Shown piece after piece: positions 1 through 10,396 of a DNA stretch of 64,000 nt. The translations under genes and the position numbers were made by a program. Origin of the DNA: Typha latifolia (taxonomy: Eukaryota; Streptophyta; Magnoliopsida; Poales; Typhaceae). Location of the stretch: assembly GCA_019914945.1 (NCBI GenBank), contig CM034109.1, positions 2,046,001 to 2,110,000 of the forward strand, in the 5' to 3' direction. Below the pieces are notes generated by a model. That model was not told the origin of the DNA. It saw only the letters and a program-made list of their open reading frames with translations, and did no database searches. Within the stretch, counting starts at the first letter, position 1; every line of letters begins with the position of its first letter.

Positions 1-491
1 GATGCATATGTTGAAATGATAGGCCAGAATGCAAGTGCAATACTTTGACATACTCAGGGTTGGTCATATTGGTTATCAATTGCTACATCAAATCTCTAAA
101 AAAAGAACTCCTTGATGATTTTCCTCGTTAAAGGAAATTCACTATGATATGGTTTCTTTTAGTTGCCAATGTGGCAAAATTCATCATCTTTCTTACTCCA
201 GTTCAAAGAATAGAGCTTCTGTTGTGCTTCAATTGGTCCATTTGAATCTCATGGGACCAATAAAAACACCTAGGTATATTTCCTAGAACACAAAAGTGAA
301 GCTTTCCCTAAATTTATTCACTTCAACCAGCATGTGGAGAAAGAGTTTGGGTTATCAATAAATTGTGTGCATATAGATGTTTAGATAATAGAGGAGAATA
401 CATGTCTGATCAATTCTTCAAATATTGCACCAAACATATATGGGATTTGACGTCAAATATTTTTTCACAAATCCGGGTTGATGAGTATAAG
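1..491 (+). pseudogene. Ty1/copia pol relic: pre-integrase and integrase core
   Basis: Translated across several frames, this stretch resembles a copia GAG pre-integrase domain at about 40-180 (a VGHIGYQLLHQISKK-like segment, then a CxCGKIHHL zinc-finger part). The integrase core follows at about 220-470 (LVHLNLMGPIKTP, YFLEHKSEAFPKFIHF, EKEFGLSI, EYMSDQFFKYCTKH). The usual ACQFGKQ and TDNGGEYMS landmarks are degraded, and stops and frame changes are frequent. The relic runs off the left edge of the window. A minus-strand LTR interrupts it at 492, and related pol sequence resumes after 1018. It is certainly non-functional; the domain order is known family structure, and the copia assignment rests on these motifs. 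Confidence 0.75.
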
Positions 492-1018
492 TGTTATGAA
501 CTAGATCTGGACCGATCTATTTGTAGAAAACTTATGACAATTTTACCACTGCTAGTCTCGTGAGTTAGGAATCTAACAATTTTAGTTTCACATGAATCCA
601 AGATCGAGATGAAAAGATATAATCAAAATAGTGGAGACATGTCAAAATTAAATATATTAGTAATTATTCGATGTTGCGGCGGTCGTAAGAGGGTGACAAA
701 TGTCTAAGGATAGTGGTGAATAACTATAAGATAGAATAGCTCATGGAGAAAGAGTATAACTTATGTTTGGAACTTGGAAGAGATCTAGGTTAAGATTTAC
801 TCCTACAAAAATAAATATAATTTAACGGCTATGAAAATTGGTAAATACTTAAATAAAAATAGCTCAACTTAATATTCATTTCACGATCATAATTTACTCA
901 TAATATATTGAGCATATATCCGCTTTATTTCGAAATTAAAAGTAATGACCAAAATATAATAACTAGATTTTACTAGACTTGACCTCACAGATTCAATTCA
1001 TGTGGATGGATCATAACA
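492..1018 (-). repeat. Solo LTR of the gag-only LTR family, nested in copia pol
   Basis: This 527-bp block starts TGTTATGAAC and ends ATCATAACA, giving TG...CA ends with short inverted termini. It shares the recognisable interior of the LTRs at 20792-21506, 22883-23850 and 6825-7306: the GATGTTGCGGCGGTCGT segment, a tract encoding nothing, and ATTTACTCCTAC. It reads as a minus-strand copy. No internal retroelement sequence accompanies it, so it is probably a solo LTR left by LTR-LTR recombination. The 5-bp flanks (ataag and gcaaa) do not match, so the exact ends or the target duplication have decayed. Confidence 0.7.
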
Positions 1019-1385
1019 GCAAAGTGGCATATCTTACAACTATAAGCTTCTAACCTTCCAAGAGCTACGGGGAACAACTATTCAATCTGCTTGTCATATT
1101 GTCATCACTTGACTCCATGGCCAGGGACATAATCATCTTCTTTGAAGCTTTATACAATTGCAAACCCAATGTGAGTTATTTTCGAGTTTTTTTGCCTCAG
1201 CTTGTTATGCCCATGTATCAAAACATAATCAAACTAAACTTGACCCAAGGGCAAGGCGATATACATTACATACTTTTGTTACTTATGATACTCACAGAAA
1301 ATGATGAAGATATATGGATCCAGAAACAAAGAAACTACTATCTCCTATGATGCAGTGTTTGACAAAATTAATATGAGCATTTTAG
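1019..1385 (+). pseudogene. Ty1/copia pol relic continued: integrase C-terminus to RT start
   Basis: Read across frames, it resembles the stretch after the copia integrase core: LTFQELRGTTIQSACHIVI, then EALYNCKPNVSYFRVF, CYAHVSKHNQTKLDP, and a DPETKKTTISYDAVFDK segment. These correspond to the known copia motifs KPNVSHLRVFGC, RTKLDPKS and DPxTKKxxISRDVVFDE. About 60 residues are missing relative to the left half, so the region lost material beyond the LTR insertion. No reverse transcriptase motif is visible downstream. It is a dead fragment. Confidence 0.7.
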
Positions 1386-2930
1386 TTTCTGTTTTCTTTA
1401 TTTTTCATCGAGAAAAAAATTCTTCTTCTTTTTCTTCTTCTAAATTGCGCGAGAAACGCTTTTCAATTGTAGCTATTGATCAACCAGAGAATGTGATTCT
1501 GTTGTGCATCAGATTGATGCATTTACAAAAAAGAAAAAAAAATTGGTTCCATTGTGATAGCTAATAATTCATTGATTCTGATTGCTTATGTTTGCCTGCA
1601 ATGTGGAAAGAGAGTCATTGCATCAGCTAATAATTCATTACACTCCATAAAAGAAAATTCAATGTCAAGGTAAGCTCAAATCTCTCAAAGATGTTTAATT
1701 ATCATGTTCTAGGCTTAAAGAAGAATCTTGTCTTAGTTTCTCAAATAGCTAATTGCAGAAGATATATTCCTTTTGCTCCAGATGACATACACTATTTTTT
1801 TTCTAATTTGAAGCACATTACAGTTGACATTTTATTATGTATTATATTTTAAATAGAAATCAATAGATTAATTGGTCGAGCCATGTCAAAGAGGCTCGGG
1901 CCAAGTCAGACTAAATGGGCTGGGTTGTGTGGGCTGGGCTGGCCAAAGCCTATACGGATCGAGCTCAGCTCTAGCACGAGCCTATTTTGGGCGGAGTCTT
2001 AGCCCAAGCCTTTCATGATAATACTTTTAGTCTTTTACTTATTTATTGAATGTTATAAATTTGATATTAACTCAATATATTGCCATAGGCATCCAATGCA
2101 CACCTCGGATTTGATCAAATTTAGAGAGGAATCTTCTCATCACCTAGAAATTGCAGTTTCAGGCAAGTGATCTAATGCCAAAATAGGCTTTTGTTAATGT
2201 TTTTATACGTCGCGACAAACTATTTAAACACCGAGTAATTGTTTTACACATTAGAATACTATTTGTGACCCATGGTAAAATTAGTCTACATTATTGTACA
2301 TATTGACTTAGTATGATTGTTGATATGACTAAATTTGTTATAATAATTGTGAATCTTGATTAGCATATATGTATTATAGCACATGTTACTCTACGATGAT
2401 GTTTTCATTTATTCTTATTAATTAACATGCTAATGTAGTGTTCACGCAAGAACATGTTCTTAGCTATCTACTAAAGTTTGTAACCAAAAGAATTATATTA
2501 ATGCTATTTCTAAATGATCTGGAATTTTCAATGTGCCAGGGTCATATTTCTCCTAATCAAATTGCTTTTTTCTTAATTTTCTAACTTTAATTTTGACTTT
2601 CTTGAATTGTTATTTGATTAAGTTATATAGGTGTACTCAAATTCTACTGGCATCAGTATTTATTTAACGAGACACTAAAAAAGTTATATACGAGAGATAG
2701 TGTGAAATTTGAGGGCTAGCTGAGTAAAATCAGTCTTATATAGCCAAAAAAAGTTTGTTGTTTTATCCTAGTAGTGTCTATTTTGGTTGTTTTGTCCGAG
2801 TCTTCTAGTGATCTTTAGCATCTTGTCCTCCGAATAGGACGTCAGTCGTCAGAATGCTCTGTTCCTTTCGCTTCTTTAGCTGTGTAAGGATCTCGATGTT
2901 TGTACAACTGGAATTTGTCTGGCGTTGTAG
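1386..2930. other. AT-rich intergenic DNA without a recognisable gene
   Basis: I see no coding region with family features here. A short GC-richer patch at about 1870-2000 is built from GAGCC and GGGCTGGGCTGGCC words, resembling the small dispersed repeats at 4870-5215 and 24925-25800. The segment 2730-2930 has weak LTR-like character (T-rich, then TCCTCC), but ends could not be placed. Confidence 0.5.
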
Positions 2931-3441
2931 CTTGTTCCTCCCAATACATACACGAACACATAGCAGGAGATGAAATGTCCATCAGAAGAAGGAGAAACTC
3001 GAGAAGTTAATGGCGAACAAGGAAGCTGTCCATCAGAAGAAGCAAGAACGAAAAGTAGACAGAAAATAGAGGCAAGTCATCGAAAGAAGAGTTTTGTAGT
3101 ATTTTCCTCTCTGTACAATTTAAGCAAGGAACAGAGTTATGTGTGCAAGGAAAGAGGAATCAAATGGAGGATACTTTAAGCAGAAAATTCTGCTTCAATA
3201 CTTAATTTGAAGATGTTAATGGGGGAAATAAATACATTTGGATCGATTTTAAAAGAAAATTGATGCAGATATGACGAGACATTAGAATCACAGTAAAGCA
3301 CACCGACACTCTCCATTAATTTCCTTTCTACAAGGCATAGTAATATTTGTAGAAATAGCTTACACATAGATACACTGAGATCCGGTCTTTTAATCGCACG
3401 GATTCATAGAGAGAAAAGAATGCAGATAAACCTTGAAATCT
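2931..3441. other. Unassigned segment and 3' flank of the first RALF-like gene
   Basis: At 2970-3070 a 15-base word, GTCCATCAGAAGAAG, occurs twice 54 bases apart in an open frame of about 69 codons. I recognise no protein family in it. From about 3270 to 3441 the sequence matches the 3' flank of the other RALF-like copies (ACATTAGAATCA, then AGCACACC and a CACTCT word), so it is probably the 3' UTR and flank of the gene at 3442-3786. Confidence 0.45.
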
Positions 3442-3786
3442 TTAGCTACGACAATGATAATAGGGTGAGCAACCTCGGCCGGTGTACGGACCGCCCCGGG
3501 CCGGGCACGAGCCGATGCAGCCAGCCCTGTCGGGACTAAGGACCGTTTTTGTATTGAGAGTGGCGAGGATCCGTCTATGTATCTCAAAATTCATTGGAAA
3601 TTCCACCACCACTACCTCCTCTTCCTCCACCATCTTATTAATACCAGAAGTACTTGACGAGTTAACTGCACCGGCGCCGGCGCCGGCGGCAACCGGGCCG
3701 GAGAATATAAGAAGACTGATGCAAAGGAGGAGAGTTGAGAGGAGACGTAGGTCTATGCATCTCATCCTCTCCATCTCTCTGCTCAT
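3442..3786 (-). CDS. RALF-like secreted peptide precursor, copy 1
   Basis: The product is 114 residues in a single exon. Residues 1-35 form a signal peptide (charged MSREMERMRC, then a Leu-rich core ending FSGPVAAG). An Ala/Gly-Ser linker and an acidic stretch (VEEEEVVVVEF, 53-63) follow. FEIHRRILA at 67-75 contains the RRxL site that subtilase S1P cuts in known RALFs. The presumed mature tail has Cys90, 94, 106 and 112 and ends PYTGRGCSPYYHCRS, which matches the RALF C-terminal NPYxRGCxxxxxC pattern. The usual YISY motif is absent. An in-frame ATG lies 27 bases upstream, but I chose this start because MS(K/R)EMER is conserved in three copies. RALF peptides act outside the cell on FERONIA-type receptor kinases; function here is inferred. 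It could be a drifting duplicate. Confidence 0.75.
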   Translation of the reverse strand: MSREMERMRCIDLRLLSTLLLCISLLIFSGPVAAGAGAGAVNSSSTSGINKMVEEEEVVVVEFPMNFEIHRRILATLNTKTVLSPDRAGCIGSCPARGGPYTGRGCSPYYHCRS

Positions 3787-3817
3787 GCTTGGATGCCTCA
3801 ACTTGACACCCACATGC

Positions 3818-3900
3818 CACTATAAGGAAGACAAAGATAAGGCTAGGACATTTACTAGGCTGGCATTGATATGGACTGCTGGCCTAACATTATATAAAGT
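3818..3900 (-). promoter_or_regulatory. Promoter region of RALF-like copy 1
   Basis: On the minus strand a TATA-like CTTATAG lies at about 3820-3826. The family promoter block AGTCCATATCAATGCCAGCC lies at 3858-3877, 72 bases from the chosen ATG, with one mismatch to copies 3 and 4. A better TATA box (TTTATATAAT) lies at about 3889-3898. Which TATA is used is not determined. Confidence 0.5.
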
Positions 3901-4242
3901 GTGAGGAAGGTATAGTATCTAAATGGATACTAGCGAGGAAGAACCTACTGATTGGCTATCTTTTTTTTTTCTTCATATTCCAGCTAAACGATGCAAAATC
4001 CAACCCTTAAACAAGGGTGTGGGGTTTATTTTGGAGACATCATACGATCCTTCTGTGAATAATAAGACATTAATTAGAGTCACATTGAAGCACATCAACG
4101 CTCTTTATTTCCTCCTCCAAGGCATCCTTTTGAGTTTTGGCCAAGAAAGAGAGCTACTATTTAGAATACAACAAGTGAAAAACTGTAGCATCACACTTGC
4201 ATCTACAGGAATCAATTAATGGCCTTGTGGACACTTTGAATC

Positions 4243-4581
4243 CTAACACGATCGGTAATGGGACGATGGGTTGCAACGCCGATTGGGAGGGGTGTACGGA
4301 CGACCGGGTGTCGAGCACCTGGGGTTGCAGGCCTGCCTGTCGGCATTGAGGACGCTCGGATAGGAATTACTGGTGGCGAGGATCCGCCTGTGTATCTCAA
4401 AATCCATTGGAAATTCCACCACCACCACCTCCTCCTCCACCATCTTATTAATACCAGAACTCGAGATGTTAACGGCACCGGCGGCAACCGGGCCGGAGAA
4501 TATAGCAACACTAACGAAAAGGAGCACAACTGTGAGGAGAGAGAGGCCTATGCATCTCCTACTCTCCATCTCTTTGCCCAT
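4243..4581 (-). CDS. RALF-like secreted peptide precursor, copy 2
   Basis: The product is 112 residues in one exon. It starts MGKEMESRRC, has a hydrophobic signal core to about residue 35 (IFSGPVAAG), an acidic propeptide (VEEEVVVVEF) and RRIL at 65-68. The mature region includes SYPSVLNADRQAC, which aligns with the canonical RALF stretch YISYGALNADRxPC, so this copy keeps more of the ancestral sequence there than copy 1 does. Cysteines are at 85, 89, 103 and 112. The last one sits at the extreme C-terminus (HYRSC) where copies 1, 3 and 4 have HCR or QCR, so the fourth cysteine has moved. It lies about 0.46 kb upstream of copy 1 on the same strand. A secreted signalling role is inferred from the family. 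Confidence 0.72.
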   Translation of the reverse strand: MGKEMESRRCIGLSLLTVVLLFVSVAIFSGPVAAGAVNISSSGINKMVEEEVVVVEFPMDFEIHRRILATSNSYPSVLNADRQACNPRCSTPGRPYTPPNRRCNPSSHYRSC

Positions 4582-4597
4582 GCTTGGATGCCTCTGT

Positions 4598-4629
4598 GGG
4601 ATATAAGGGTGGCTTTGATAAGGACTGCT
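4598..4629 (-). promoter_or_regulatory. Promoter block of RALF-like copy 2
   Basis: The conserved block is at 4607-4626 with two mismatches to copy 3. It starts only 26 bases from the ATG, because about 50 bases present in copies 1 and 3 are missing here. A TATA-like TTATAT lies at about 4601-4606 on the minus strand, too close to the ATG for a normal leader, so this copy's promoter may be damaged. Confidence 0.4.
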
Positions 4630-4689
4630 TGCCTACCATTACATATGTGGTGCGAGAAAGGAATATTAATGGACACTACTAGCTAGTGA

Positions 4690-6002
4690 GGAAATTCGAT
4701 CGGCTGCGTGCCTTTTTCTAGTGCGATCTTACCCGGATAACATTTAGTTCACAATATCTCTAATCCTCTATCACAGAGTGATACTATTAACGAAAGTTAT
4801 TAAACGACTATTTTATTTTATTTTTTTGCTCTATAGTAATATTGATAATTTGATAGTTTTAACTAGATGTGACATGTAGCTTGTTCCTGACAAGCCGTAC
4901 TCCAAATCAAGCCTAATTTAAGCCGGAGTCAAGCTTGAATTGAATCTTAAATGCATGGTCTTATGCTTAATAAAATTAAAGCAAACATATAACCAAATTA
5001 ATATTTATTTATTATATATATTAGTAAATATAAATTGAGTCTTATTGAGTCTAAGTATGATCGAGTCATCATCCTATGAGCAAGCTAAGTTTGAAATTAA
5101 TTTCTAATATGATCTAATTATTCTAGCTTGACTCTTTTCAAGGCAAGCCAAGCTTGATTGAGGCTCACCTAGCTGACTCAAGACGACTTGATTATTTTCA
5201 TAGCATAAAGTACTATTCCTCTAGGGTCATGCCCTAAAAAGTAAATGAAATAAATGAAGGTTTATATTCGCACTATTTGCAGTCTATAATTTTACTTGTT
5301 TTGAAAGTTGACATTCCACATAGCAGATAAACTAGATATCTATCATAAGAAGCATGAAGAACGACATTATATATACAAGGGAGAGGAGATGACTCATCGC
5401 ATGAAATTAATCTAATTTTTTTTTCTTGTATTCATATAATTGACAAATTATGCTTCAAAATAGAATTTTATCTATATAACATATCTAAATTTTATGTTTG
5501 ATAAAAAATATTAAAGTGAAGATTGATTTTAAAATCAAGGATTTCAGTCTATTGCATTAGTTTACAAAAGGTTAACATATATACAAGTAACATAAAGGTT
5601 AGATTGTAATTTTTTAATTTAAAAGATATTTTGAAGTTAACATGTTTGAACACCAATGAGAATATTCAAAATTGCAAACTACATTCTGGTCGACTACTAG
5701 GGATTTTGGGTTGGGCCGAGCCAGCTACCAGCGATGATACAGAGAGGAAGAGCTTGAGAGAAGCCATGAGGACAATTGAGTAGCAGAAGTTCAAAATGAA
5801 GTTCAAACAAATTTCATTTGGCTGGAGGATTTCATGAAATTTTTTGAGGAGATTGTGAAAAAACTTAGACACATATATGTATCTATATTGTACGTAATAA
5901 TTCTTATCCTATGCTTAAGTAAATATATAGAATAAATATCAATGTACAAAGTAAGGATGAACATCAAGATTTTTTTATGTAGAAAAACCTAAATGGGAAA
6001 AA
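4690..6002. other. Intergenic DNA with a small dispersed repeat
   Basis: The stretch 4870-5215 contains inverted AAGCTTGA, GAGTCAAGC and CAAGCC words at both ends, suggesting a short non-autonomous element. The rest is AT-rich. A short minus-strand frame at 5666-5872 contains a hydrophobic run (MASLKLFLSVSSLVAG) but no family I recognise and no continuation. I do not call it a gene. Confidence 0.4.
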
Positions 6003-6637
6003 AAATTACGAATCCAAACTCGGACGTTAAAGATAAACATGGTTACTAGAGGAAGGTGGAGGCTAGGATTGGATGCTTGAAAGGGTTCTACGGTTATGAT
6101 CTACTTCTATGAAGATAAAAACAATTTAATGGCTACGATAAAAGATAAAGACGAAAATAATAACTTGGCTAAACTCAGATTCATTCAATGCTTTCATTCA
6201 ATAATTATCAATTAGAGCTGCACTCAATATATTTATAGAGGCTAGCCCTAGACTGACTTTCATTAGGATTTGCCTTATTAGCTTATATTAAAGATAAACA
6301 TGACTCAGCTAAATTAGCCTTCCTTATCTTTCTTGAAATATTTCTTCGTTCTTCTAAAAATAGAGTCCTAATTTGGAGAAGCCTTGAATATAAAAGTTGT
6401 AGATCAAGACGTCATTGATCTTCTCTGAGTGGTTTCATAATATTCGAATAACCTCTAAATATCTGTAGAGTATTTTCCTAAAACTGCACAGGAACTAAAC
6501 TAAATTTAGGTGATTAAATAAATTCTAATCTACTTAGACTTTAACTAAACTACATAAGCAGAATAAATAAGATAACTAGACTCGATTAATTGAGCCCAAT
6601 ATACTTAGAATGTGATCCAATTTGACCCGGATCGCAT
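6003..6637 (-). repeat. LTR of the gag-only family, minus strand
   Basis: The right end is ATCGCATCA, the reverse complement of the TGATGCGAT start seen in related LTRs. Next to it is the GACCCGGATC word and the GAGCCCAATAT block shared with 20792-21506. The GAAGGTGGAGGCTAGG segment at about 6050 is the reverse complement of the CCTAGCCACCTTCC block in the LTR at 6825. The left end is approximate. No internal region is attached. Confidence 0.6.
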
Positions 6638-6824
6638 CATTACAAAATTGACTTATAAAATAACCCGTTGATCCTCACGACTTTGTTTCACTCAGTCTTG
6701 CTCGCCAGAATCCGCAATTTACCGTTTCTTGTGATTGATCTTCAATCTTAGTAGCCTTCGAGTTTGATCCTTTGCCTAATTGATCCTTAAGACCAAAGCT
6801 TGGTACATTGAAGAAGAGACGGAC
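6638..6824 (-). repeat. Fragment of a copia-type LTR
   Basis: Its reverse complement matches the interior of the solo LTR at 18199-19090 around 18770-18895: GATCAATCACAAGAA, the GCGAGCAAGACTGAG word and the ACAAAGTCGT...GACGGGTT segment. It is trapped between two LTRs of the other family and has no recognisable ends. Confidence 0.6.
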
Positions 6825-7306
6825 TGTTACGATCTGACCACATGGGTTAAGTAATCTGCAAATGGATATGATCCGTTAGGAATTTTTACCTCCTATGAAT
6901 AGGAGTGGACATGTTGATAATTATCATTGAAGGAATCTGAGTTAAGCAAAGTTATTATTTTTATCGTTATCTTTTTTCGTAGCCATTAGATCGCATTTGT
7001 CTTTCTAGGAGTAGATTATAGCCATAGAAGCATCCCGATCTTTCAAACCCTAGCCACCTTCCACCACCAACAGCCACCCTATCTTACAGCATCCACTACC
7101 ACCCTTGGCCGTCCACCACCCTTCGACGACCGTCGCAACATCGGTTAATTATCATTCTGCCCTATTTGATCTTGATCCACTCTATTAGTCATAACTTTCA
7201 ATCCGGATCTCTAATCGACTTCATTCCAAATCCATTAGAACCCTATCTTCCGACAAAATTTCGGGATCATCCTATAGATGGATCGTTCTAGATCTAGTTC
7301 GTAACA
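6825..7306 (+). repeat. 5' LTR of a gag-only LTR retrotransposon
   Basis: It starts TGTTACGATC and ends TTCGTAACA. A primer-binding site matching initiator-Met tRNA (TTGGTATCAAAGTC) follows immediately at 7307-7320. It contains the CCTAGCCACC...CCACCACC block typical of this family. Length is 482 bp. The same LTR type closes another element at 36989-37533. Confidence 0.75.
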
Positions 7307-9535
7307 TTGGTATCAAAGTCAACATTTCTCGGACAATAGTTATCACGTGATCTAAGATGAACAAGGAAGGAGCGACCATGATGGACTAGGAACTCATCTC
7401 CGTTCTTGTGGAGTTTCTCCGACGCCCCCTCCACTTCCAACAACTATTGACGATGAGCCGCTAGCGTGGGCAAATGCATTTTTTAAAAGAATTTTTAGCC
7501 TAGTCAAAGGAGAATGTGAAGGAGATCCAAATCGCCATAAGGACTCAATCTAGGCCTTGATAGAGGCCCTACTAGTTGCCCTCCATTGACCTGTGCCGCT
7601 AGCGTCGCTGGCAATAATGGAATTCGGCCAACCGTGGCTAGAAAACTCCACCCATGATGGAGGTGGAAGGGAGACCCAAACTATGACAACCGCAACTCCT
7701 CCGGCCATGATGTAGGCCCTCCGTCCACTACAAACCTAGAACATTGCCGACAGGACACTAGAGCAGTCGGCCGTTATAGTCTTGACGTCATCTTTACCAC
7801 CTGTGGTGGGAGCTAGGGCCAAAAATCCTAGCTTCCCACCAACGGTGATTCAGGCCCCACCAGTATTGAACTCCATGTCCAACACATTCCTTGGACCACC
7901 CGCACCCGAGACGTGGCCTCCATTTGCGCCGACAACCGTCGAAAGACCATCGACGGTAGTAGTTTTCACTGCAGCAAACCTTTAGCTAGCGGTTGTAGGT
8001 CCGACACTCCCACGACCACCAGCAGCCATAGTTGGCTTCTTCGGGCTGACCGTCGACCAGTGGTAGCCGCCACAATCGCCAGCGATCGTCGGGTGGCTGA
8101 ACCTGATAGCCACAACTACGAGAGGCTGCCCCTACATCAAGGTGGCTCCACCGTGGTTTCCTACCGTTGTCGCTCCCTTACAGTGGGGCAACGGGCTCCT
8201 TTCATAGCCATTGGGGGGTGGTGGACACATCAGCGACGTGCATTGACCGCCGTTGAAGCCAGTCGAGCTTGAGCTCGATAATTAGTTTCCACCAGCACTG
8301 CGAGGACCAGCTAGGGGCCGATTGTCGGTGACCCACAATTGAACCCAACCGCCCCCGCCCCCATGCAACATGTGGCAGCGCCCCTAGGCCAAATTTAGCC
8401 CTAGGGTTAGGTTATTTGCATGAAGGTGATGAAGTGCACAATTTCCAAAGCAGGCCAAATTTTTGTGAACTGATTTGACCACTTCTTGCAAATAGTTTAG
8501 AACCCATGAACATGACCCTGAGCATGAGAACAAGCTTGAGGATGAATGGTGGAATGACTCGATGGGCCTATGTCATCAAACTGAGCTGAACCCACGTGTA
8601 GCCTGAGTGTGACTGAGTTGAACCCATGGGCCTATGACCCATGTGACCAGCCTCGACCCCGAGGTCACTTCGCCCGCGATGACAGACTCACAATTTGAGA
8701 TCCAAGCTCAGATCGTTAGGCTTGATTTTCCAAAATTCTCTAGAGGAGACCCGCTAGATTGGACCTATCTAACGGAGCAGTTTTTCATGTACCATGGCAC
8801 GCTCGACCACTAGAAGGTTTAGCTAGCCCATTTCACTTGGAGGGCATGGTGATTAGATGGTACCAGTCAATTAAGCGGACTCGACCATTTGAGTCTTGGC
8901 AGGTTTTTGCGGATGCGATTTATGCTCGGTTCGGTCCGACCTAGTACGAGGACTTTCTGGCCATGTTGACTAAGTTGACTCAATCAACAACAGTTCGATC
9001 TTATCGAGAGGAGTTCGAGTGGATATGCAACCGAGTCACTAACTAGTCTAACTTGGCCTTGAAGAGTACCTTCATTAGTGGGCTCAGGCTTAATATTCAG
9101 GCTGAGGTCAAGACTTTGAGGCCTACTATTTCTAACGAGGCCTTCTCTTTAGCTATTCTGATGGAGTCCAAGTTGAATAAGCTAAACCAGATCTACAAGG
9201 AGGAGAGAAGAAAGACGACTCAAGCCCATAGCCCACTAGAGACGGCATCTGCCTCGACTCAGCCTACACCGACGGCTCAACCTAACTGATAGATGATCTC
9301 TCACCGCTTTGTACCCAATGACTTGGAAGAGCGTCGAATAAAAGATGTGTTTTACTGTGATGACCGATTTAACCCTAGTCATAAATGCAAGTGCCAACCA
9401 GCCCATGCCATGTTCCTAGGTGGACTTGAGGACCCAAATCGACTGATTAGCACGACAAATTGTAGAAGCACAAGGACGTGAGAGACTAGTTACCTTAAGG
9501 AAAAGGTGTCAAAACTGTGGTGGATCCAGACCTTG
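7307..9535 (+). mobile_element. Internal region of a gag-only LTR retrotransposon
   Basis: After the primer-binding site comes a proline-rich, stop-ridden leader (about 7355-8280) resembling the N-terminal gag of related copies. From 8690 to about 9470 lies a retrotransposon gag domain. Its recognisable parts are DFPKFSRGDPLDWTYLTEQFF, YHGTLDH, FHLEGMVIRWYQ-like sequence, KSTFISGLRLNIQAEVKTLRP and a decayed CCHC knuckle near 9355-9400. No protease, RT or integrase follows. The region ends with the polypurine-side word AAGGTGTCAAAACTGTGGTGGA at about 9503-9524, and the expected 3' LTR is missing, replaced by another LTR-like sequence at 9538. It is non-autonomous by structure and dead by stops. 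Confidence 0.7.
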
Positions 9536-9537
9536 TT

Positions 9538-10396
9538 GATGCAAGAACGTTGTAACTCAAAGAATTTATTTTCAAAAGTAATCACTAACTCTCCTTAGGT
9601 TAACACGATTAGGCTTAATCTAAGTCAAAACAGAACTTACGTAACTCTATAAATTGCATATTACTTGAGCGTGTTTGAACGTGGCCCGAGTGTATTTGAA
9701 CGGCCAAAACACGACCTCTATATGTGTGAATGCCTGAGTTCGCATTCGAACGCGATGTGAATGCGGTTTGAACATGGTGTGAACGCAATGACTTATCTTC
9801 TCTAAAACTTAAAAAATTTTAGTCTGAATCTTATCAAAACTTGTAGATATGCTCATATATATGTATGAAAGCACTTATATTATTTTGTACATATTTGTCA
9901 ATACTAAAACCTAACAAATTATTTACCTTATTTAAAGGAGATATTTAAGGGATGCGAAATCCTAATCCTAGGAGTCATCTATTATAAGTTTGGAGAGATT
10001 TTTAAAGAACCTAATGGCTTTGGTAGATCATGTTGAATCACTATTAATTTAATGCATCTATATCAAATCTAGAAGAACTATATTTCGAGAGTCACTAAGA
10101 CGACATCGAGACATTGAGATTAGAGTCACAAAAAGCAACAAATTGTGGAGTCTAGCGAGCAAAATTGCTATAGATTGAGTCGTAGAGATCAATGCATGGT
10201 TTGTGTGCTTCCTACGACTGCTATAATTTTATTGATTGGTCAATCTAATTAAGATTAATGATTTGTATTTAGTTGGGGTTTTTTATTTTATCGATATGGT
10301 ATGGTAGATTCATCTCTTCGAGCATTCATTGAATTATTATAATTTAATTTTTTACTTGGTATATGGTCATATATAAGGATTCACATTTTTCTTCAC
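9538..10396 (+). repeat. Copia-type LTR-like sequence
   Basis: The layout parallels the solo LTR at 18199-19090. First come GCATTCGAACGCG-type words at 9680-9790, then a GAGTCTAGCGAGCAAAATTG segment at about 10150. Next is CTGCTATAATTTTATTGATTGG, then the GGGTTTTT tract and a TTTTTCTTCA end. Identity is modest, so it is an old copy. The left boundary is the junction with the gag element; no target duplication was found. Confidence 0.5.

Noticed and set aside
2970..3179. Plus-strand frame of 69 codons with a repeated CPSEE segment
   Set aside because: The repeat comes from a local 15-base duplication, and no family is recognised.
3482..4686. Long plus-strand frames (3482-3904, 4258-4686) and a similar one at 24383-24757
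   Set aside because: They are antisense to the RALF-like genes, open because of the GC-rich coding strand, and show no domain or signal of their own.
5666..5872. Minus-strand frame with a hydrophobic stretch (MASLKLFLSVSSLVAG)
   Set aside because: No continuation, splice context or family similarity. It could be an orphan first exon, but nothing supports that.
7782..8272. Proline-rich frames as host genes
   Set aside because: They match the leader of gag-only LTR elements at 22500 and 51400 and have no consistent frame.
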